Shown here one piece after another: positions 7,512-10,691 of a DNA stretch of 10,691 nt (the first letter of the stretch is position 1; each line of letters begins with the position of its first letter). The stretch covers positions 1-10,691 of the forward strand of contig JAEYWW010000040.1 of the NCBI GenBank assembly GCA_023428805.1, in the 5' to 3' direction. A model generated the notes under the pieces. It saw only the letters and a program-made list of their open reading frames with translations. It was not told where the DNA came from and made no database searches. Origin of the DNA: Armatimonadota bacterium. Lineage in GTDB: Bacteria; Armatimonadota; Fimbriimonadia; Fimbriimonadales; Fimbriimonadaceae. The position numbers were made by a program, and so were the translations under genes.

Positions 7512-7538
7512 TGTTCGCAAAACTCACATGTGCGAACA
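7512..7538. repeat. 8-bp inverted repeat between the repeat element and the rhodanese gene
   Basis: TGTTCGCA and TGCGAACA form a perfect 8-bp inverted repeat around an 11-base loop. It lies about 30 bases beyond the rhodanese stop on the minus strand. It may act as a 3' hairpin for that transcript, but no U-run follows the stem on the minus strand. Confidence 0.45.
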
Positions 7539-7567
7539 CCTTCCATGCGCCTTGGAGTTGCGAGAAG

Positions 7568-7891
7568 CTAGTAGATCGTCATTGAGGAGTCAATGGATCT
7601 GACCCATTCGTTCATTCCTCCGACCAAATTGCGGACGCGGGCGCGGCCTTGGCTGAGCAGATATTCGGCGACGCGCCCGCTCCGGGCTCCAACACGGCAG
7701 ATGACGACGATCTCGGCGTCGTGGTCTAGCTCGTCCAGCCGCATCGGAATCTGGTTCATGGGAATATGAGTGATTCCGGTCAAGCAACTGAGCGCCAGTT
7801 CGTCCTCCTCACGGACGTCCAGCAGCACGAGAGATCGACCTTCCGCAATCTCGGACTGAAGTTCTTGGCAGGTGATCTCAGGAATGATCAT
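7568..7891 (-). CDS. Single-domain rhodanese-like sulfurtransferase
   Basis: This 107-aa protein is one rhodanese domain, about the usual length for the GlpE/PspE-like class. Visible motifs are LVLLDVREEDE (21-31, with the D25/R27 pair) and HIPMNQIP. The active-site loop is CRVGARSG, with the catalytic cysteine at C65 in the CxxGxRS pattern. GGMNEW near the C-terminus is typical of the fold. Such proteins carry a persulfide on the cysteine and pass sulfur to acceptors; the acceptor here is unknown. There is no signal peptide, so it is probably cytoplasmic. Its start overlaps the end of the upstream RNHCP gene by 14 bases, so the two are likely co-transcribed and coupled. No strong Shine-Dalgarno is visible before the ATG. 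Confidence 0.92.
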   Translation of the reverse strand: MIIPEITCQELQSEIAEGRSLVLLDVREEDELALSCLTGITHIPMNQIPMRLDELDHDAEIVVICRVGARSGRVAEYLLSQGRARVRNLVGGMNEWVRSIDSSMTIY

Positions 7892-8453
7892 TGTCGGATA
7901 TTACCGATGGTTCTCCATCTATCGGAAACGGCGGGTTGAGGAGAGGGCGCTGCGCAACTTGGACCAGCAAGGGGGCGCTGTCGTCGGCGGCGATGCGGTT
8001 GGAACTGAGTGTGCCGCAGACAATGCACCGATGGATCAGCGCCCACTCGCCTTCCTCTCTCGACCAGATGGCGAGAGGCTCCATGATGCCGCCGCAGTCG
8101 GCGGCCCGGTCGCCGGGAACGGTGTCGAGATGAATGCTGTGCAGGCAGTGGGGACAGTGGTTGCGATGACGGGTTCCGCCGCCGTTCCAGGGGACGTGCT
8201 GTCCGCAGTGGCTGCAGGTGAAGCCGTCGGTCAAGTCGCCGGACAGGCCGTCGATGCGCTTGATCCAATCGGAAAGGGGAGCGGCGTGACCGTGCCGGTC
8301 ACGCTCTTGATTTCGGAGTCGGACGGCGCGCTTGCGCAGCTTCTTCTGTTTGCGCAGGATGTTCGCCTCCTGCGGGCGTAATTGCTTCTTGCTCAATGTT
8401 GTGATCGCTTCTCTTCGGGCGAAGAACGCCCGCCTCGGGCATGGCAGGGCCAC
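7878..8453 (-). CDS. RNHCP-domain zinc-binding protein
   Basis: This is a cysteine-rich protein of up to 191 aa. Its C-terminal half matches the RNHCP family, named after its HRNHCP motif: CSHC at 80-83, GTRHRNHCPHCLHS at 93-106, PGDRAADCGG at 113-122, MEP, HRCIVCG at 141-147 and NRIAADD at 152-158. C80, C83, C100, C103, C143 and C146, with nearby histidines, are the likely zinc ligands. The biochemical role of the family is not known to me. Residues of about 21-60 form a very basic, probably helical extension. The longest frame starts at GTG 8453 without a Shine-Dalgarno. A TTG at 8396 (giving MSKKQLRPQEAN, 172 aa) follows GAAGAGAAG and looks the more natural start. The segment between the two starts contains a GGGCG/CGCCC hairpin (8417-8431) that may be untranslated. 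The rhodanese gene overlaps its 3' end. Confidence 0.85.
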   Translation of the reverse strand: MALPCPRRAFFARREAITTLSKKQLRPQEANILRKQKKLRKRAVRLRNQERDRHGHAAPLSDWIKRIDGLSGDLTDGFTCSHCGQHVPWNGGGTRHRNHCPHCLHSIHLDTVPGDRAADCGGIMEPLAIWSREEGEWALIHRCIVCGTLSSNRIAADDSAPLLVQVAQRPLLNPPFPIDGEPSVISDNDHS

Positions 8454-8547
8454 GCAAATGAATGAGAGAGCGGTGCGGTGAAGGAGTGTTCGAACCGGAC
8501 CGTCTTTTAGGCGGAAGCAATCACAGAGGCGACCATAGTACTGACCT

Positions 8548-8564
8548 CGTCAGAAGTTCTGACG
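8548..8564. promoter_or_regulatory. 17-bp perfect palindrome, candidate operator in a divergent promoter region
   Basis: CGTCAGAA-G-TTCTGACG is an 8-1-8 perfect inverted repeat. Its centre (8556) lies almost exactly midway between GTG 8453 (minus) and ATG 8657 (plus). That position and symmetry suggest a dimeric regulator site controlling one or both directions. A TACTAT element resembling a -10 box reads on the minus strand at about 8536-8541, with no good -35 partner. Confidence 0.5.
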
Positions 8565-8604
8565 GTTGATGATATCACATTTTTGGGAGCCGCAAGAGGC
8601 TTAC

Positions 8605-8637
8605 ACCAGAGCGCGAACGAGTTCGCGCGCTTCTGGT
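8605..8637. repeat. Strong hairpin just upstream of the membrane-protein pair
   Basis: ACCAGA pairs with TCTGGT, and GCGCGAA pairs with TTCGCGC around a CGAG loop. A three-base bulge (GCT) sits on the 3' arm, giving about 13 pairs in 33 bases. It ends nine bases before the AAGGTG ribosome binding site (8646-8651) of the 8657 gene. No U-run follows on either strand. It may be a leader structure affecting translation, or a short interspersed palindrome. Confidence 0.55.
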
Positions 8638-8656
8638 AGCGCGGTAAGGTGAGGGC

Positions 8657-9412
8657 ATGGGAGCACCCTATCGGAAGATTCGATCCACGGGTGGATGGTG
8701 GGTGCTGATCGTTCTGAGCTCGATTGTGATCAGTCTTCTGATCTCTTCGACACTGCCCCGAAATGGCGAGGTCTGGAAGTTCCTGCTCGCCTTCACGCCG
8801 ATGCTCTTGGCACTTGTATGCTGCATCACTTGGGAGCGCCTGTCTCGCAAGAAGCGAATGAAGGCTGTACGCGAGGCGTTCTCGCAGCGTGGATATGAGG
8901 TTGCCGAGCAAGTCGATTTGGCTTGGCTTGACCTTTTCGCCTTCATGGATCAGTGGGCCGGGTTGCTGAATCTAGGATATGTGGGCTGGGCTGCGAAGAA
9001 GGGAGATGTGCTGGTGCTGGAGCACGAGTACACAACTGGGAGCGGCAAGACCACCGTGAATCATCCGCGCACATTCGTTGTTTGGCTGCGTGGAGTGCCC
9101 TCGCTTCACGGAGCATGGTTTTATCGCCCGGGTTTTGGAGAGCGGAGAAGGATGGTAAAAGCCAACCGGATCCACAACACGGGAGATGAGGAGTTCGACA
9201 GGAAATGGCTGCTGATCAATGTTCCTGATGGAGCTTATTTGACCGAAAATTCTCGCGAATTGATGCGGGAATCTCCCAAAGGCGAATCATGGTCTATTGG
9301 AAGCGGCTGTGTTGTGCTTCAGTACAAGGCTCACCTAGACGAGGCAGAAATTATGAGATTTGTCGAGTATGGGGATAGCGTGATGGCAAGCATTGGGGCG
9401 AAATCAAGATGA
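8657..9412 (+). CDS. Two-TM membrane protein of unknown function, paralogue A
   Basis: I do not recognise this 251-aa protein as a named family. Two predicted membrane helices (about 14-31 and 41-58) are followed by a basic stretch (RLSRKKRMK). That suggests both ends are cytoplasmic, with a soluble domain from about 65 onward. The domain carries DQWAGL (98-103), LEHEYTTGSGK (121-131), HPRTFVVWLR (136-145), HGAWFYRPG, NTGDEEFDRKWLL (174-186), NVPDGAYL and SPKGESWSIGSG (206-217). The general layout (TM hairpin, then a beta-rich module with a tGSGK...H..T stretch and a later GD..FD..WLL stretch) resembles uncharacterised bacterial proteins I have seen, but I cannot name a Pfam entry. The GSGK is not a true P-loop. 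ATG 8657 follows AAGGTG at a five-base spacing, which supports the start. The neighbouring gene is a clear paralogue. Confidence 0.85.
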   Translation: MGAPYRKIRSTGGWWVLIVLSSIVISLLISSTLPRNGEVWKFLLAFTPMLLALVCCITWERLSRKKRMKAVREAFSQRGYEVAEQVDLAWLDLFAFMDQWAGLLNLGYVGWAAKKGDVLVLEHEYTTGSGKTTVNHPRTFVVWLRGVPSLHGAWFYRPGFGERRRMVKANRIHNTGDEEFDRKWLLINVPDGAYLTENSRELMRESPKGESWSIGSGCVVLQYKAHLDEAEIMRFVEYGDSVMASIGAKSR

Positions 9413-10161
9413 GTCGAAGAAAAAGCTACAAGAAGCGCAGAAATTTTGGGTGGATTGTACTCTTACTAATTTTTGTGGTGACCGTGGTTGTTTGGTGGGT
9501 TGCGGCGATTGTGCCACCAAAAATTGGAGTCTGGCTGTTTGCCTGCGTCATTGTTCCGGTTGGTCTGATGATGTACCTTGCGCACGTCCTGTGGAAATTC
9601 CTGGATCGCAAGAGAATAGATGGAACCCGAGAGATGCTAGAAAGTCGAGACTTTGAAGTTACTAACGATGTAAGCAGGGAATGGTTGGGACCATATTACT
9701 TCCTTGATCAGTGGATCGGACTCATGAGTACAGGGAAAGTTCGTTGGGGAGCAAAAAGTGATGATCGTATGTTATTGGAACATGAGGGCTGGGTGGCGCA
9801 AGGGAAGGCCAAAGTTCTGAAAAGGCGCACAATTATGGTGTGGTTGCGCGATGAGCCAAAATTTAAGGGCGCGTATTTCATTAGAGCTAACGCTCAAGAT
9901 AGAAAATCTATCATTCGGGAAAACGATATTGATTGGACTGGTGATGATCAGTTCGACAAGCACTGGTTGGTTGTCAATTTGCCAGAAGAAGCCAATCTCA
10001 GTAGCTCCATGAGGGACATTCTTATGAGTGCTCCTAAAGGGGAGGAATGGGATTTTGGAGCCGGATATACCGTCCTCACTTTCGAAGGCAGCTTAGACAG
10101 TGAAGAACTCGCCAGCTTCATGGAGCATGGCGAAAGCGTGATGAACACAGCATCCTCGTAA
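9409..10161 (+). CDS. Two-TM membrane protein of unknown function, paralogue B
   Basis: This 250-aa protein matches the preceding one along its whole length. It has a basic N-terminus (RRKSYKKRR), helices at about 14-34 and 40-61, then the basic stretch KFLDRKR. The shared motifs are in the same order: FLDQWIGL (98-105), LLEHEG (122-127), TIMVWLR (141-147), KGAYF, DWTGDDQFDKHWL (175-187), NLPEEANL and APKGEEWDFGAG (208-219). It lacks the GSGK stretch of its partner. Its ATG overlaps the partner's stop (ATGA), and its own ribosome binding site is poor, so coupled translation is likely. Its base composition differs: 9901-9960 has 23 G/C of 60, against 32 of 60 at 8701-8760 in paralogue A. This suggests relaxed constraint, or separate acquisition of one copy. 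The function is unknown; the pair could form a hetero-oligomer. Confidence 0.85.
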   Translation: MSRRKSYKKRRNFGWIVLLLIFVVTVVVWWVAAIVPPKIGVWLFACVIVPVGLMMYLAHVLWKFLDRKRIDGTREMLESRDFEVTNDVSREWLGPYYFLDQWIGLMSTGKVRWGAKSDDRMLLEHEGWVAQGKAKVLKRRTIMVWLRDEPKFKGAYFIRANAQDRKSIIRENDIDWTGDDQFDKHWLVVNLPEEANLSSSMRDILMSAPKGEEWDFGAGYTVLTFEGSLDSEELASFMEHGESVMNTASS

Positions 10162-10192
10162 CTAGGATCGCTCTTAGGCGTCCGCTTCTTTG

Positions 10193-10691
10193 ATGTTGTT
10201 CGTGATGGTGGCTCTGCCTCAGGTGCCGAAGCCGGTTTTTTCGATCGATCTGCGCGGTCGTGTGCATGGCGGAGATGAGATGGTTCTGCGTCCAGGCACC
10301 TGCATCGAATCCTTCATGGCGGGGAGAGGGTGCACGTTTACGGGAGGACGATCTGGGCTGATGATCGAGGATCGTAAGGAGCTGCGCTTGACCCGGTCCA
10401 TGGGGATTTCCTGCTGGGTGAAGCTGGATCGGCTGCCGGACAATTCGAATGGCTCGCAGATCGTGTTCCGGGGGGATGACCGGAACGGGCACGATCCTTA
10501 TACGCTGGTGGTGCATTCCGATGGGAGCGTGAATTTTGGGATTGCGGATGCCAAGGATGTGACGACGCTTGTGAAGACGCGCCCGATCCCGTTGAACCGA
10601 TGGACGCATATCGTCGCGTCGCTCAACGACCTGAATGGAGGGATGCGGATTTGGGTGGATGGGCTGCTGGCAGACGCGCGGACGACCGAAC
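10193..10691 (+). CDS. LamG/concanavalin-fold domain protein, 5' part only
   Basis: This open frame runs off the window end; about 166 codons are visible. The upstream in-frame stop is TAG at 10175. ATG 10193 (MLFVMVALPQVPKP) and ATG 10205 are the candidate starts, and neither has a clear Shine-Dalgarno. The first gives a short hydrophobic N-terminus that could serve in export, but it lacks the usual basic start. The visible part has the hallmarks of a LamG-like jelly-roll domain: SMGISCWVKLDRLP, SQIVFRGDD, PYTLVVHSDGSVNFGI, PLNRWTHIVASLN and GGMRIWVDGLLAD. Such domains often bind carbohydrate or protein at the cell surface. It starts 32 bases after the stop of paralogue B on the same strand, so it could belong to the same transcript. 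Confidence 0.8.
   Translation, partial: MLFVMVALPQVPKPVFSIDLRGRVHGGDEMVLRPGTCIESFMAGRGCTFTGGRSGLMIEDRKELRLTRSMGISCWVKLDRLPDNSNGSQIVFRGDDRNGHDPYTLVVHSDGSVNFGIADAKDVTTLVKTRPIPLNRWTHIVASLNDLNGGMRIWVDGLLADARTTE

Noticed and set aside
7002..7520. Minus-strand open frame of 172 codons with internally repeated peptide segments
   Set aside because: The peptide repetition comes from the duplicated DNA repeat read in one frame. The frame overlaps the hpf 3' end, and its cysteine- and arginine-rich composition looks non-natural.
8488..8496. GTTCGAACC as a tRNA T-loop
   Set aside because: On both strands the five flanking bases fail to make a proper T-stem, and no anticodon arm or acceptor stem could be found at the right distance.
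9026..9055. TGSGKTT stretch in paralogue A as a Walker A ATP-binding loop
   Set aside because: The first glycine of the GxxxxGK(S/T) pattern is absent (a tyrosine occupies that place). The stretch is missing in paralogue B, and no Walker B motif is evident.

Overview
The window is a moderately GC-rich bacterial chromosome segment. It holds a housekeeping half (about 1-7050) and an accessory half (about 7051-10691). A YacL-type PIN/TRAM protein directly precedes IspD/IspF, an order also known from Bacillus. The TopA tail has no zinc fingers, and the window also has a fused IspDF, a LamG protein and a repeat-filled intergenic region. Together these point to a non-proteobacterial environmental lineage. 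My best guess is Armatimonadota (Fimbriimonadia-like), with Verrucomicrobiota or Planctomycetota as alternatives. This assignment is an inference and is weak.

Positions 60-2660 (minus) encode DNA topoisomerase I. A 160-bp divergent gap separates it from a tightly packed plus-strand operon. That operon encodes an exported transglutaminase-like protein (2821-4242), a membrane-anchored PIN/TRAM protein of the YacL type (4239-5396), a bifunctional IspD-IspF enzyme of the MEP isoprenoid pathway (5396-6502), and a long-form ribosome hibernation factor (6517-7050). Its stops and starts overlap or nearly touch, so the four genes are probably co-transcribed and partly translationally coupled.

Positions 7051-7567 hold no believable gene. 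They contain a 15-bp palindrome, two copies of a roughly 190-bp hairpin-rich repeat that share a 67-bp identical block, and a further 8-bp inverted repeat. Next come two overlapping minus-strand genes: an RNHCP-type zinc protein (7878-8453) and a single-domain rhodanese (7568-7891).

The divergent gap 8454-8656 has a perfect 17-bp palindrome at its centre and a strong hairpin just before the next ribosome binding site. Two tandem paralogous two-TM membrane proteins of unknown function follow (8657-9412 and 9409-10161). They are joined by an ATGA overlap, and the second is clearly AT-richer. The window ends inside a LamG/concanavalin-fold protein (from 10193).

I found no mobile-element enzyme, CRISPR array, tRNA or rRNA. 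The least explained parts are the paralogous membrane pair with its palindrome-bearing upstream region, and the structured repeat.
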